From IMG/VR virus record IMGVR_UViG_3300034374_008818, positions 1-56,930 of that record: DNA of 56,930 nucleotides. One strand, 5' to 3'. The DNA is from a virus. The notes beneath the pieces are model-generated. The model was not told where the DNA came from, did no database searches, and was given only the letters and a program-made list of their open reading frames with translations. Position 1 is the stretch's first letter. Each line of letters opens with the position of its first letter. A program made the position numbers and the translations under genes. This document shows positions 4,462 to 13,845 of the stretch, one piece after another.

Positions 4462-5907
4462 ATGGGCAAGTTTACTCCGGGTTATATCACTGTCCCAGGT
4501 AAAGGTAGAAGGTATCGTGATGCTGATGGTAATTATTTCGGCATTGAGCCTGGATTTGGCATGCAGACTATGTTGGAATTTTTCGATCCAACTGTTAAAG
4601 GTCAACCAAGCTACGGTGCCTATCAAAACTCAACACCGAGCACATCGCGTCGTTATAATGATTCTGAAAGTAAAATTAAAGCGATTCAATCAAACGGTTC
4701 AGCACTGATCAACCGTTCTGGTGTCACTCCTGTAGATGGAAGTTTTCGTAAAGCTGTAGAGCAAGGTACTGACGGTAATCGCCCTTCAAGTGCTGGTAAC
4801 GCTGGTTCCGGCAACGCTGGTTCCAGTAACGGTGGTTCCGGTAACGGTGGTTCCGGTAACGGTAAGGGGTCTGCACCAGCACCTTCAAGCAACGGTGGCA
4901 ACACTGGACGTAACGACACTCGTGTAAATAACGGTGGAGTAGTTCAATCTGGCACCAACATGGGTCCAAAGCTTCCCACGTTAGATGAACTGAGTGCTTA
5001 TGCAGGTGCACCAGTTGCTAACTTTGCTGGCCCATCGTTCCCCACACAGCCAGCAACCAACCGCATCACTGCTTCTTACCCCAACACCACAGGTGATGGT
5101 ATGGAAACAGTGGACCTTGGCGGGGGCAATATCTACAAAGCTGACCGCAATGGTCGCATCATCGGTGCAGCAAACGGAAATGAGGGCGATAAGTTCGAAG
5201 GTTCCCAGCTGCCTACTACAAAAGGCAACCCATTTAGCGGAAATCCTGCCGATAGTCCGCAGTTTAGGTCCGATTTACCCGGAATTATTGGTCAATCCTA
5301 CGACAGTTACCACACTAATAACGGATTAAACGCCGCATCCAACGTTTCAGGTAAAGGAACCCCCGCATTTAGCGGCAAAGAAGAGCAAATTAAGGGCGCA
5401 TCTAGCCGTCCTAGCGGCTCATTAGCTGATTCTCTTAGCGATGGAAGCGATTTACGGTTCAATTCCGCCAATTACAAGCCATCTGAAGGCTTCAAGGTGT
5501 CTGATGGTGCATCATCCTCGGAAGAAATGCGTCGTCGGCGTGCATTCTTAGATGCACCGGACAGTATGAGCGGAATCAAGCGCGTTGAAGCTGGTCTTGG
5601 CTACCAAGTTCTTAATGGTAAAGCATATATGAACATCAATGGTGAGATCAAAGAGGGTGATGTAAGCGAAGTCCGTAAAATCAAGAATGCTGCACCAGGT
5701 CAAGCGCAAGGATTGAAGGATGCTTACGTTGAATCCATTATAGGCAAGACTAAAGAGAACAATACTTCCGAGAATCCTCCGTTAACTCCAGCAGCTGCCC
5801 AAAATCCCAGTGTTCAAAACAATGAACTCTCGCCATTTATACAATCACTGCCTGGCAACAAGAAATCAAACCTTCCAAACCAGGTAATGGGCATCGGAAG
5901 TATCTGA
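4462..5907 (+). CDS. Low-complexity virion-type protein (481 aa)
   Basis: First gene after promoter module A; no known family is recognised. The N-terminus (MGKFTPGYITVPGKGRRYRD) precedes a Gly/Asn/Ser-rich linker, about residues 115-150, with GGSGN repeats. Ser/Pro/Asn-rich sequence follows to the end (VMGIGSI). Such disordered, uncharged composition is typical of virion-associated or tail-tip proteins. A basic stretch EEMRRRRAF lies near residue 355. The gene is separated by 53 nt from the 750-aa gene that continues the operon. Confidence 0.75.
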   Translation: MGKFTPGYITVPGKGRRYRDADGNYFGIEPGFGMQTMLEFFDPTVKGQPSYGAYQNSTPSTSRRYNDSESKIKAIQSNGSALINRSGVTPVDGSFRKAVEQGTDGNRPSSAGNAGSGNAGSSNGGSGNGGSGNGKGSAPAPSSNGGNTGRNDTRVNNGGVVQSGTNMGPKLPTLDELSAYAGAPVANFAGPSFPTQPATNRITASYPNTTGDGMETVDLGGGNIYKADRNGRIIGAANGNEGDKFEGSQLPTTKGNPFSGNPADSPQFRSDLPGIIGQSYDSYHTNNGLNAASNVSGKGTPAFSGKEEQIKGASSRPSGSLADSLSDGSDLRFNSANYKPSEGFKVSDGASSSEEMRRRRAFLDAPDSMSGIKRVEAGLGYQVLNGKAYMNINGEIKEGDVSEVRKIKNAAPGQAQGLKDAYVESIIGKTKENNTSENPPLTPAAAQNPSVQNNELSPFIQSLPGNKKSNLPNQVMGIGSI

Positions 5908-5960
5908 TATCAGTTAATCACAAATTATCTACAATATATAGAGGTTTGTGATTAACAACA

Positions 5961-8213
5961 GTGGATTTATCGGATATCAATGTAGGCGCCGAGTTAGCTG
6001 CTGCTGGTCGTACTCTGGGAATGACACCAGATGAGACATATGACTTTGTAGTCAAGAAGATTCAGCAGCAGAATGCCCGTAATGCACGTCAAGGTCAACC
6101 TCCTATTGATGAGCGTGCTGGATTCAGGCAGTTCCTCGACACAATGGCACGAGTTCGTGGAATTGACGAAGTATATCCGGCTGATATTGACACATTAAAC
6201 ACAGTTGCCAATTCTGACCTCATTGATAACCGTGGAAATGAGATACAGAACTTCGGTGGCATCGATATTAATAACAAAAACCAAGCAAGAGGTGGAATAG
6301 AAGGTCGACGTGAACAAGAACGAGCTGAAGGTAAGAAAAATCCAAGCATCATTACTCGAACCTACTTCGATAGAGCAGGTAACAAGCAAACTGAGACTAT
6401 GGAAATCCCTGATGGCATGCCAATGCCAGAAAGGTTCCGTGAAGCCGCAATGGCACGCGATTTTGGGCTCTATCGTGACGATGTCATGGCACCAGCCCAG
6501 CAAGTACTGCGTGGTGAGCTAGCAAGACTGCAACAAGGAGTAAATCAATACGGAGCCGATGCTTTTCCGGGTATTGCTAATGTAATTGGTCGCATTGAAG
6601 ACGATTTAGCAGTTAATCGTGGAGCAGAGGCTTCTTTAGCTGCTGAATTAAACCGCAGAGACCAACAAAACGTTAATTTAGACGTTGTTGAAGCAAATGA
6701 TTGGAAAGCAGATGCTGAAGCACAGAGAATTGCACGTGAACGCTTTGGTCTTTATGGTGGAGGCGCACAAGCTGATGAAAATCTTGGACGTATTGGCAAT
6801 GTTGACAAAATTGGCCCTGCAAAGATTGGATATGACTTTGCAGTTAACTTTCCAGTACCTGGAAGGCAAGTTGAGCCTACCTCCCTGCCTATTGGCTTAG
6901 GTTCTGACCTTAATGCACCCGTAACAGACAATCGGTTGGCTGGTCCTCTCCAAAAACAAGAGCAATGGTTAGTTGACCACGCTCCTGGCTACAGAGAGGG
7001 TAAAGTTTTCGGTGATTACCCACAAGTTGCTATTGATGCGCAATTAGAAGGGGTTAGTGAAGCATTAGCCAAGCTTAAGATTGGTGGACAGGGTTTAGAG
7101 CCTTCAGAAGCGCGAGTTCGTAATTTAAACGACCTTCAAAACGCTGTAGACAAAGTTATTGGCCTTGGTGGCGGTAAATTCTTCGATATGGTCGACGGAA
7201 AGAACGTTATTAACGAAAATCCCGGAATTACGCAAGTATTGAACAAAGCTCGTTTCAACGAGAACCAACAAAACGAATTAGCCCGTGCTTTGTTTGCAAT
7301 TGAAGCAGCAAACCGTAATCCAGCCAATCAAACAGCTAAACAAGGTTTTGCCGCCGGTGAAAACGTCAGAAGGCCCAACGCAGTAGGAGGTGCACAGCAT
7401 CAACTGCTTGGTGGAGGTCAAGTCGGCGTTGGACGCATTGGTCGAGAGAAAATCAACGGTCGTGAAGTAAGAGCAGCACTGCAAGAGCTTGATGGACGTC
7501 AAGCAGGCCCACGGTTAAATCCACAAGAGCTTCGTGATGCTCGTATGCCTTATCAAGCCGCAGCAGCTGGAGAAAAGCCAGCTCGTGCCGCATTCATTAA
7601 AGGTGACGTACGAGATATGCCTAGAGCAGAGCGTGCTCGTCGATATGGAGCCAAAAACGCTGCAATCGCTAATCGAGTAGAAGACCGCTACCTTGCAGCA
7701 GAAAGAGCAAGGCGTGAAGGAGCTCCACCGGCAAATGACCGTGGCCGCATTACTCCACGTGAGCAATCTATTGGAAGAATTGTAGAAGGGCTGCAGTATG
7801 AGAGTGAGTTCCCACAATCAGCTACTTCAGCAGTTGTAAATCCACGTGAGTCTGTAAGAGCAATTGATCGAGCAGATGTTTGGAATAATGCTTCTGTACC
7901 ACCTGCTCAAGCTAAACGAGAATTTACAGAGCCACGAATTTCTTATAACATCCCTGGTCAAAGATTTGGACAACAAGGTCCTCGTCCTGACTATGTAAAA
8001 GCTGGCAAAAAATTAAAGGGACCAGATACATCACCCAGTAACCGAACAATTAGTCGTGAAGCTGACTATAGACAGGCTGTACAAAACTATTCCAAGGTTC
8101 GTAGATTTGGTCGAAATTCAGCCATTGCTGGTGGAGCAGTTGCAGGTCTTGCAGGACTTGATGCTCTAATCGGTGGTGAGCGTGACAAGCGTCAACAAGA
8201 GGAGCAATTCTGA
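5961..8213 (+). CDS. Putative internal virion protein (750 aa) with glycine-zipper C-terminus
   Basis: Starts with GTG (VDLSDINVGAELAAAG), preceded by a short AT leader. It is mostly hydrophilic and rich in Arg, Gln and Ala. The last 40 residues form a hydrophobic Gly/Ala helix (IAGGAVAGLAGLDALIGG) followed by a charged tail GERDKRQQEEQF. The 465-aa protein of this operon ends in the same way. Size, position and the membrane-active tail fit an ejected internal protein of a podovirus, comparable in role to the T7 core proteins, but I see no sequence family. The stop overlaps the next ATG by one base. Confidence 0.75.
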   Translation: MDLSDINVGAELAAAGRTLGMTPDETYDFVVKKIQQQNARNARQGQPPIDERAGFRQFLDTMARVRGIDEVYPADIDTLNTVANSDLIDNRGNEIQNFGGIDINNKNQARGGIEGRREQERAEGKKNPSIITRTYFDRAGNKQTETMEIPDGMPMPERFREAAMARDFGLYRDDVMAPAQQVLRGELARLQQGVNQYGADAFPGIANVIGRIEDDLAVNRGAEASLAAELNRRDQQNVNLDVVEANDWKADAEAQRIARERFGLYGGGAQADENLGRIGNVDKIGPAKIGYDFAVNFPVPGRQVEPTSLPIGLGSDLNAPVTDNRLAGPLQKQEQWLVDHAPGYREGKVFGDYPQVAIDAQLEGVSEALAKLKIGGQGLEPSEARVRNLNDLQNAVDKVIGLGGGKFFDMVDGKNVINENPGITQVLNKARFNENQQNELARALFAIEAANRNPANQTAKQGFAAGENVRRPNAVGGAQHQLLGGGQVGVGRIGREKINGREVRAALQELDGRQAGPRLNPQELRDARMPYQAAAAGEKPARAAFIKGDVRDMPRAERARRYGAKNAAIANRVEDRYLAAERARREGAPPANDRGRITPREQSIGRIVEGLQYESEFPQSATSAVVNPRESVRAIDRADVWNNASVPPAQAKREFTEPRISYNIPGQRFGQQGPRPDYVKAGKKLKGPDTSPSNRTISREADYRQAVQNYSKVRRFGRNSAIAGGAVAGLAGLDALIGGERDKRQQEEQF

Positions 8214-8521
8214 TGAAATACTCTACAGAAGATTTACGGCAAGGAATGACACTAAGGCAACAAGCCTTAGAAACACCTAGTACTTTTGGAACTATCCACG
8301 GTGCTTCAGATACAACAGCTGGAGACAAACCACCTAAGAGCAGAATGGCTGGTCAAATGGGTGCTCGTATTATGGACCTAATGACAAATCCAGTCGAAGT
8401 ACAACGTACACAGAATTGGATGAGCCAGTTTGGAATGTCCAATGAAGGTATGCAATTCAATCAAGCTAAAATGATGATGGCAGGTAATCAGCCTGCACAG
8501 CCGCAAGAGGAACAAAAGTAA
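8213..8521 (+). CDS. Small virion-operon protein (102 aa), unknown
   Basis: It opens MKYSTEDLRQGMTLRQQ and is Met/Gln-rich (MSQFGMSNEGMQFNQ, MMMAGNQPAQPQ). It is helical without membrane segments. It overlaps both neighbours by one base (TGATG and TAATG), so translation is coupled to the 750-aa and 211-aa proteins. It may be a small structural or chaperone partner of them; unrecognised. Confidence 0.7.
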   Translation: MKYSTEDLRQGMTLRQQALETPSTFGTIHGASDTTAGDKPPKSRMAGQMGARIMDLMTNPVEVQRTQNWMSQFGMSNEGMQFNQAKMMMAGNQPAQPQEEQK

Positions 8522-9156
8522 TGGCTTTACCAGCAATTATTGCAGGAGCAATCCCACTGCTTACTAAAGCAGGTGTGGCATTAAAAGGTTTAGCCGGAGC
8601 TGGTGCTGTAAAGCAATTAGTTATCCCAGGTTTAATGGCTGGCACTAAAGGTGCTGCTGCTAAAGGAATTTTAGGAAACCTTGGAACTCGAATGGCAGGC
8701 AGTAAGTTTTTAGCTAATGCTGCAACAATGATGCCTAAAACTAAAACTGAGTTGGCAATGCGTGTTGCACCTGACGCAATCTTTGGTGTAATGGCTGGTG
8801 CTATGACACCAGGAGATTTAGGAGATAAACTCATTGCAGGCACTACAGCAACTGCAGGTGGTGCGCTTGGAGGCCTTGCTGGTCGCGGTGCTATTGGAGG
8901 CATTAATCCTAAGTTAATGAATAATCCAATCATGGATATCTCTACTGAAATGATTGGTGGTATGACTGGAGACATTGCAGCTCAGGGTGTTGCCGATGGA
9001 ATTCTGCGTGCTAAAGGCGGTGGCATGACGCCATACGAAAAAATGGCAGCAGAGCAGCAGCAGCAATTGGAGCAAGATATTCTTCGTAGGTATCTCAGCG
9101 GTAAAGGAGGATATCCTTCTCAAGACAATTTTCTAGCTGCTAATGGTTTAGGCTGA
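8521..9156 (+). CDS. Gly/Ala-rich membrane-active virion protein (211 aa)
   Basis: Long Ala/Gly/Leu/Met stretches cover about residues 1-50 and 85-160 (GGALGGLAGRGAIGGINP), with a Gln-rich helix EQQQQLEQDILRRYL near the end. The composition resembles phage proteins that insert in the host envelope during DNA ejection. It lies between two larger proteins that also carry Gly-rich segments and shares one-base overlaps with both neighbours. Function by analogy only. Confidence 0.7.
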   Translation: MALPAIIAGAIPLLTKAGVALKGLAGAGAVKQLVIPGLMAGTKGAAAKGILGNLGTRMAGSKFLANAATMMPKTKTELAMRVAPDAIFGVMAGAMTPGDLGDKLIAGTTATAGGALGGLAGRGAIGGINPKLMNNPIMDISTEMIGGMTGDIAAQGVADGILRAKGGGMTPYEKMAAEQQQQLEQDILRRYLSGKGGYPSQDNFLAANGLG

Positions 9157-10553
9157 TGAGACAACAAGATTTAGACGATGCACAGATAGCATCTATACAA
9201 GAAAAGCTTTACAATAGCGACATTGACGAAAAAGATGAGTATGGATACTACAAAGATGCAGGTCGTCAAATATATGAATGGGATAAAAAACCTGTTGATA
9301 TAGCCTTCAGTCCTGAATTACAACGTCAATTGTTGGGAGATGAATTTGATACATTAAAACCTTCCAGAGGATTTATTGATGCATTTAAAAAAGAGTATGG
9401 ATTAGGACGAGAGCATTTTGCTGAAGCTAGACGAAGAGCACGATGGGCTCAAGGAAAATCTGAGAATGCTCCAAGATGGGACGAGATGACGGAAAGTTAT
9501 CCGTTAAATATTCGATTACAAGAACTAAGAGGAAAAGCCCCGAAAACACTTAATGACACTTTAAACCACATGGGAATGGGTTTAGAACCTGCTGGTAATG
9601 GTAGGAGAGCAGGTCAGTTATTAGCCACACTAGCAAATGATCTTACTCAAGACACATCAAGGGGTTTTTATTGGCTTTTAAATGCTCTACAGGCTACAGG
9701 TGCGGTAATCACAGAAACTACATTAGGAAATTCAAATCCGGATTTATTTAAATTAAAACCAGTAACTTATAAAGATCCAGAAACTGGTATTGATACAGTA
9801 CTCAATATTCAGAATGACGAAGACAGAGTACTCGCAATCAAATTAGGATTTCTAGACACTCACAAAAATACTCGAAGAGGAATCAGAATTAAACCATCTG
9901 TAGAAGAGGGAGGGATACCAACAAATGCAGGTAATTCAAAAAACAAGTATCTTATGAGGCCTAGGTTTAATCCTGGCGATTTGAATTCATTACTTATTCC
10001 TACCGGTGCAGCAATTAATACTGGCTTAGGATTAATGTCTCCGTTTGGAGGAATTGAGGGATACGAAGCTGCAGTACCTGATCCAAATGATAAAACAAAG
10101 ACGTCAAACGCAATTGCAGAAGTAGCTGCTAAGTACTTCTTAGGAAGAACAGGTAATCTACTTCCATACGATGAGTTTGTAAAAGTAAGGCCAGATGTAA
10201 GCCCTGCTGAATACCGTGCCTATAAAGCTTTTAAATATGACAAAGAGCTTGATCTCAATCCGTTTGATGGGGATTTTACATTACCTACAGGTGTAGTAAA
10301 AGGTACAACGGAAGGGATTCACGGTCCTGAAATTCAATTCTTAGGAAGAGGCTTACCTTTAACAACTGGTATTATCCCTTTTGGAAGCGCACTTGTTGGT
10401 ACAAAAATGGGTGTTAAACGTAATCGTCCAATTCGAGGTGGACTTATTGGAGGTATGGCAGGCCTTGCAGTTGGTCAAGGCGCAGGTAATTTGATTGAAG
10501 GTGAACGCCGTCGCCGTAATAAAGCAGAAAACGAAAGCTACGGTGAACTTTGA
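9156..10553 (+). CDS. Putative internal virion protein (465 aa) with glycine-zipper C-terminus
   Basis: It starts MRQQDLDDAQIASIQEK, overlapping the previous stop (TGATG). The body is hydrophilic and unrecognised. The C-terminus is IRGGLIGGMAGLAVGQGAGN followed by a basic tail EGERRRRNKAENE, the same arrangement as the end of the 750-aa protein (Gly-rich helix, then GER and basic residues). AT-richer codon use than the capsid genes. Likely an ejected or membrane-interacting virion component. Confidence 0.75.
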   Translation: MRQQDLDDAQIASIQEKLYNSDIDEKDEYGYYKDAGRQIYEWDKKPVDIAFSPELQRQLLGDEFDTLKPSRGFIDAFKKEYGLGREHFAEARRRARWAQGKSENAPRWDEMTESYPLNIRLQELRGKAPKTLNDTLNHMGMGLEPAGNGRRAGQLLATLANDLTQDTSRGFYWLLNALQATGAVITETTLGNSNPDLFKLKPVTYKDPETGIDTVLNIQNDEDRVLAIKLGFLDTHKNTRRGIRIKPSVEEGGIPTNAGNSKNKYLMRPRFNPGDLNSLLIPTGAAINTGLGLMSPFGGIEGYEAAVPDPNDKTKTSNAIAEVAAKYFLGRTGNLLPYDEFVKVRPDVSPAEYRAYKAFKYDKELDLNPFDGDFTLPTGVVKGTTEGIHGPEIQFLGRGLPLTTGIIPFGSALVGTKMGVKRNRPIRGGLIGGMAGLAVGQGAGNLIEGERRRRNKAENESYGEL

Positions 10554-10583
10554 TAAAATATCAAAAGACTAAGGGTTTTACAA

Positions 10584-11252
10584 ATGCGTTTTGCAGGTAG
10601 TGCGGTAGATTTTACACCTCAATCTTTATCAGCCGCTGGGTCAAGCAGTAACTACTCTAGCGCTGCAGGTAACGTTGATTTAAACGAAGGGTTTGGAGCA
10701 ATGCGCTCTAAAGCTCCAAGGTACGACCAGATTGCTGGTACAGCTATGCAGACTGAATCTGCAGAAAAACAAGCAGCAATGAAAGCTGAAGCAGACGTAA
10801 TGTCCAATAGTATCGCTGCATTTGGCCAAACCAAAGGAGCAGCACTGCAAGCTGAAGCAGCTATGTATGCAGCTGACAAACAAGCTGAAGCTGCAAAGAG
10901 CTCTGGAATGATGGGAGCAATTGGCTCTATCGGCTCTGCTTTGATTGGTTTAAGTGATAAGACCACAAAAGACGAAATCACTCCAATTGAGACTGCACTA
11001 GAGAAGCTGCGTGAACTCAAGCCTGTCACTTTCTACTACAAGCCAGAGTATGGTGACCCAACACGTATGCATCACGGGTTTGTAGCACAGGAGTTTCAGA
11101 AAGTACTTCCTGCTGCCACTTACCAAGATGACAAGACTGGCAAGCTTTGCATCGACCCGATGGACGTCATCGGACTGCTTGTACGTGGTAATCAAGAACT
11201 TCAAGCACGTGTTAGCCGCCTTGAAGCAAAAGCAGCTTTAGCAGCTGTATAA
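10584..11252 (+). CDS. Virion protein with C-terminal S74 intramolecular chaperone domain (222 aa)
   Basis: Residues 124-220 match the peptidase S74 / intramolecular chaperone pattern: SDKTTKDEI, LRELKPVTFYYK, GFVAQEFQKVLP, and a final coiled coil ELQARVSRLEAK. The Ser at 124 is the expected self-cleavage residue. S74 domains normally trimerise and then leave tail spikes or fibres. Here the preceding part is only 120 residues of Ala/Gln-rich helix and no fibre body. Residues 41-80 resemble residues 36-75 of the minus-strand lysozyme gene product, and both start MRFA. TAAAATA lies 24 nt upstream. Confidence 0.85.
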   Translation: MRFAGSAVDFTPQSLSAAGSSSNYSSAAGNVDLNEGFGAMRSKAPRYDQIAGTAMQTESAEKQAAMKAEADVMSNSIAAFGQTKGAALQAEAAMYAADKQAEAAKSSGMMGAIGSIGSALIGLSDKTTKDEITPIETALEKLRELKPVTFYYKPEYGDPTRMHHGFVAQEFQKVLPAATYQDDKTGKLCIDPMDVIGLLVRGNQELQARVSRLEAKAALAAV

Positions 11253-11280
11253 AATAGTAAAAGGATTAGAGAGTTTAACC

Positions 11281-11997
11281 GTGAATCTTGATTTACTTGG
11301 AAATTGGCGTGGTGGTGCAGTAAATGATGCTGCACAAGAAGCAATCCGTAACCACGGTACTCAGGCTCTTAATCATATTAATATTGGTCCACTTGAAACA
11401 TTATGGGGAGCTAATCCTGATTTAGTTAAAAGTAGGATTAAGTCTCTTCAGCAACAAGCTATTAATGATAATCCTCAGTTACAAGCATTAGGTATTCAGG
11501 CAGGTTTACCGATCTTTGAACAAAGCGGAGGTATGGCCAATTATGGCGAAACTGCCGCTGGATTCCAAACTCGTGCAAAACAAGCTATTGATACAAAAAC
11601 TGAAAACGACAGACAGCGGTTGAGGAAAGAAGGTATTGAAGCTGAAGGTCGGCAGCAAGGCTACCGAATGGAAGAAGTCAATGCAGGCATCAGAGCTCAA
11701 GGAGATCGGCTTGCAGCTCAACTTGAGTCTCAAAGTAATCAATTTAATCACACGAGTCGAGAGAACCACGCTAACCGTCAGTTTGAAAGGTCTGAGAACA
11801 GCTTAAATCGTACTCATGAACGTGAACTTAGCTCTAGCAAAGATGACTTGCAAATGCAGCTTGCATTAATGCAGAGTGACTTAGCTGAAAAGCGTATGGC
11901 TTACGACAGAGAAACTCAGCGTATGGATCGACGTGACCGCATAATTGCCCAGCTGATGCAAGGTATTGGTCAACTGGGTGGTGCGTTTAGTCTCTAA
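11281..11997 (+). CDS. Coiled-coil virion protein (238 aa)
   Basis: GTG start (VNLDLLGNWRGGAVND) with TAAAATA about 25 nt upstream. The second half, residues 95-225, is a long charged helix (ERSENSLNRTHERELSSSKD) ending IGQLGGAFSL. Gene position between the S74 protein and the lysozyme suggests a tail-tip or internal virion component. It ends immediately against the 3' end of the convergent lysozyme gene, 0 nt apart. No family recognised. Confidence 0.7.
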   Translation: MNLDLLGNWRGGAVNDAAQEAIRNHGTQALNHINIGPLETLWGANPDLVKSRIKSLQQQAINDNPQLQALGIQAGLPIFEQSGGMANYGETAAGFQTRAKQAIDTKTENDRQRLRKEGIEAEGRQQGYRMEEVNAGIRAQGDRLAAQLESQSNQFNHTSRENHANRQFERSENSLNRTHERELSSSKDDLQMQLALMQSDLAEKRMAYDRETQRMDRRDRIIAQLMQGIGQLGGAFSL

Positions 11998-13014
11998 TCA
12001 ACCGCCTTGGTAAATTCTCCAAGCTTCATCAAGGCTCAAACCACCTTGACCGTAATAAGAAGTACCTGTAGCTAAGGTAGGCATACTTGCCCATTCAGGT
12101 GCAATTTTATCAAGAGCTTGCCCAAGTTCGGCTTTTGTGTTGTACACAGCATCAGGATTAATACCACGTTTCTGTGCTAAGTAACGTCCAGCTTTTTCTT
12201 GACTTTGAGGACTAAAGTCTGTAAGACCTAAAGCATTTTTAGCTCCATCCCACGTAGTAGACAAGAATTGATATGCACCTGCTGCATCTGAAGCCAGTCG
12301 TCCACTTCTATTAATTTGTCGTGGGTGACGAGACGTATCGCTAAACCGAGCACCAGTAAACATTGTGGTGTACCCAGCGTCACCAACTGTACCTTCTCCT
12401 GTCTTAATCACACGAGCAAGACGACCCCAGCCAGTTTGACCATCAACTTGGGAAGCAGTATTTGAACCACTTCCCGAATTTACTTTCCCAGCAGACTGGT
12501 TACCTCCGTTGCTCCCGCTGGAATTATAAGGAGTGTACCTAGTGCCATCCCCAAGCTCAGCACGTTCTTGATCCTGCCTGTCTTTAATGCCCTGGTGCTG
12601 TGTACGCCAAGATTCGTAAATTTCGCGAGAGGTGTCCTTAGGACGTTCACGGCCTTTTGTGTTATCTCTGGAAGCCAGGAAACCTGCGGCGGCAATTCTT
12701 CCAAGACCGGCAATCGCTCCAGCCTTCCTAAGTTTAACTTTTTGATCAACTGCATTCTTAACTAGTTTTCCTTTATAACTTTGTCGCGTTACATCAGCGT
12801 AAGCATTTACAGCAGAATTCGTAACCTTCGCAGATGCTTGCATAGATGCAATATTTTGCTCAGCTTGAGTAACCATCGCAGTCTCGGCTAACTTTTGATA
12901 GTTAGGACCTGACTCACGAGCAATCTTGAAAGACTTGTTTAAAGAATCTGCAGCTTGCTTACCAGCAGCGGCATAGTCACCTGTATTGCTTGATTGTAAT
13001 GAAGCAAAGCGCAT
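11998..13014 (-). CDS. Virion-type lysozyme, GH104-like (338 aa)
   Basis: Residues 195-300 resemble the lambda-type endolysin/GH104 fold: IKTGEGTVGDAGYTTMFTG with catalytic-type Glu207, SRHPRQINRSGRLASDAAGA, YQFLSTTWDGAKNALGL and TDFSPQSQEKA. The N-terminal 80 residues match those of the S74 protein (MRFA..., SGPNYQKLAETAMVTQ), and a Ser/Gly linker joins the parts. This argues for a virion-attached wall hydrolase used at entry rather than the lysis endolysin. It is on the opposite strand to all its neighbours. Its own promoter must lie in 13015-13095. Confidence 0.8.
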   Translation of the reverse strand: MRFASLQSSNTGDYAAAGKQAADSLNKSFKIARESGPNYQKLAETAMVTQAEQNIASMQASAKVTNSAVNAYADVTRQSYKGKLVKNAVDQKVKLRKAGAIAGLGRIAAAGFLASRDNTKGRERPKDTSREIYESWRTQHQGIKDRQDQERAELGDGTRYTPYNSSGSNGGNQSAGKVNSGSGSNTASQVDGQTGWGRLARVIKTGEGTVGDAGYTTMFTGARFSDTSRHPRQINRSGRLASDAAGAYQFLSTTWDGAKNALGLTDFSPQSQEKAGRYLAQKRGINPDAVYNTKAELGQALDKIAPEWASMPTLATGTSYYGQGGLSLDEAWRIYQGG

Positions 13015-13095
13015 ATGCCTAAAACGTAATCACCTTACTATTGTAAGACAAAGAAATAGATAGAATAGAACCATATTAGATACAAACAGCAGCAA
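13015..13095. promoter_or_regulatory. Divergent promoter region with TAGAATA
   Basis: An 81-nt gap lies between divergent genes. TAGAATA at 13061-13067 is 29 nt before the plus-strand ATG. A small dyad CTTAC-TATT-GTAAG lies near 13034-13047. No -35 hexamer stands out. Confidence 0.5.
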
Positions 13096-13845
13096 ATGAG
13101 TATCGATAAAGGTATGTTCAACTTCCAGGGCGTGATGGATACGTTCTATGGATATCAGCCAAAGGATGGCGACTCTGAAGGTAGAGCTATGAAGAATAGC
13201 TTTATGAGCAATATGATTCAGTCAGGTTTTGATGCAAGCCTGGCTAAAGATATGGCTTATACCCAGTCAGGACTGTCCAAAGGTCAGATGACTCATGCTG
13301 CTGACCTTGAGCTGCGTAATAAGACTGCTTTGATGAATGATGAATTCAACAAAGGAATGATGTCAATGGGCGGTCAGTTTGAATTCCAGAACCGCTTTGC
13401 AGAAGACCAGAACGTACGGGACATCACCAAGGACACAACAAACACCGCTACTCAATATGAGTTCGGTAACCAGATGGCAGAGAACCAAAACGTTCGTGAC
13501 ATCACCAAAAACTCTTATGACAAGGCTGCACAGTTTGACTTTGCCGATAAGTTAGCGGATAACCAGAATATCCGTGATATGGCCAAGATGGGATTCCAAG
13601 GAGATGACTATCGTAAAACCGTTGCTGCTCAAGGTTCTCAAAATCGCCTAGATATGGTCACTAAAGGTGAGCAAGAGCGATATGGAATGATGCAACAAGG
13701 CGAAGAGACTCGCTTAAACACAATGCAAGCAGGTGATGAAACCCGTAGGACAGATACTAACAGAGCTGAAGAGGGTCGTATAACAGAGCGTGAACGTGAA
13801 AACCGTCAATCCGCACGTAGCCGGACAATGGCAAGGAGCTTCTAA
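13096..13845 (+). CDS. Repeat-containing virion/packaging protein (249 aa)
   Basis: Residues 95-166 contain three tandem copies of a unit of about 26 residues (FEFQNRFAEDQNVRDITK, YEFGNQMAENQNVRDITK, FDFADKLADNQNIRDMAK). The last third is highly charged with QQGEETR/QAGDETR repeats and a basic end RSARSRTMARSF. It is directly joined by one overlapping base to the putative small terminase gene. The repeat-plus-basic-tail design could wrap DNA or form a fibre; no family recognised. Confidence 0.75.
   Translation: MSIDKGMFNFQGVMDTFYGYQPKDGDSEGRAMKNSFMSNMIQSGFDASLAKDMAYTQSGLSKGQMTHAADLELRNKTALMNDEFNKGMMSMGGQFEFQNRFAEDQNVRDITKDTTNTATQYEFGNQMAENQNVRDITKNSYDKAAQFDFADKLADNQNIRDMAKMGFQGDDYRKTVAAQGSQNRLDMVTKGEQERYGMMQQGEETRLNTMQAGDETRRTDTNRAEEGRITERERENRQSARSRTMARSF

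Noticed and set aside
8466-8975. 169-aa minus-strand ORF opposite the Gly/Ala-rich protein
   Set aside because: Mirror of Ala/Gly/Met codons; no start signals and it spans a coupled gene junction.
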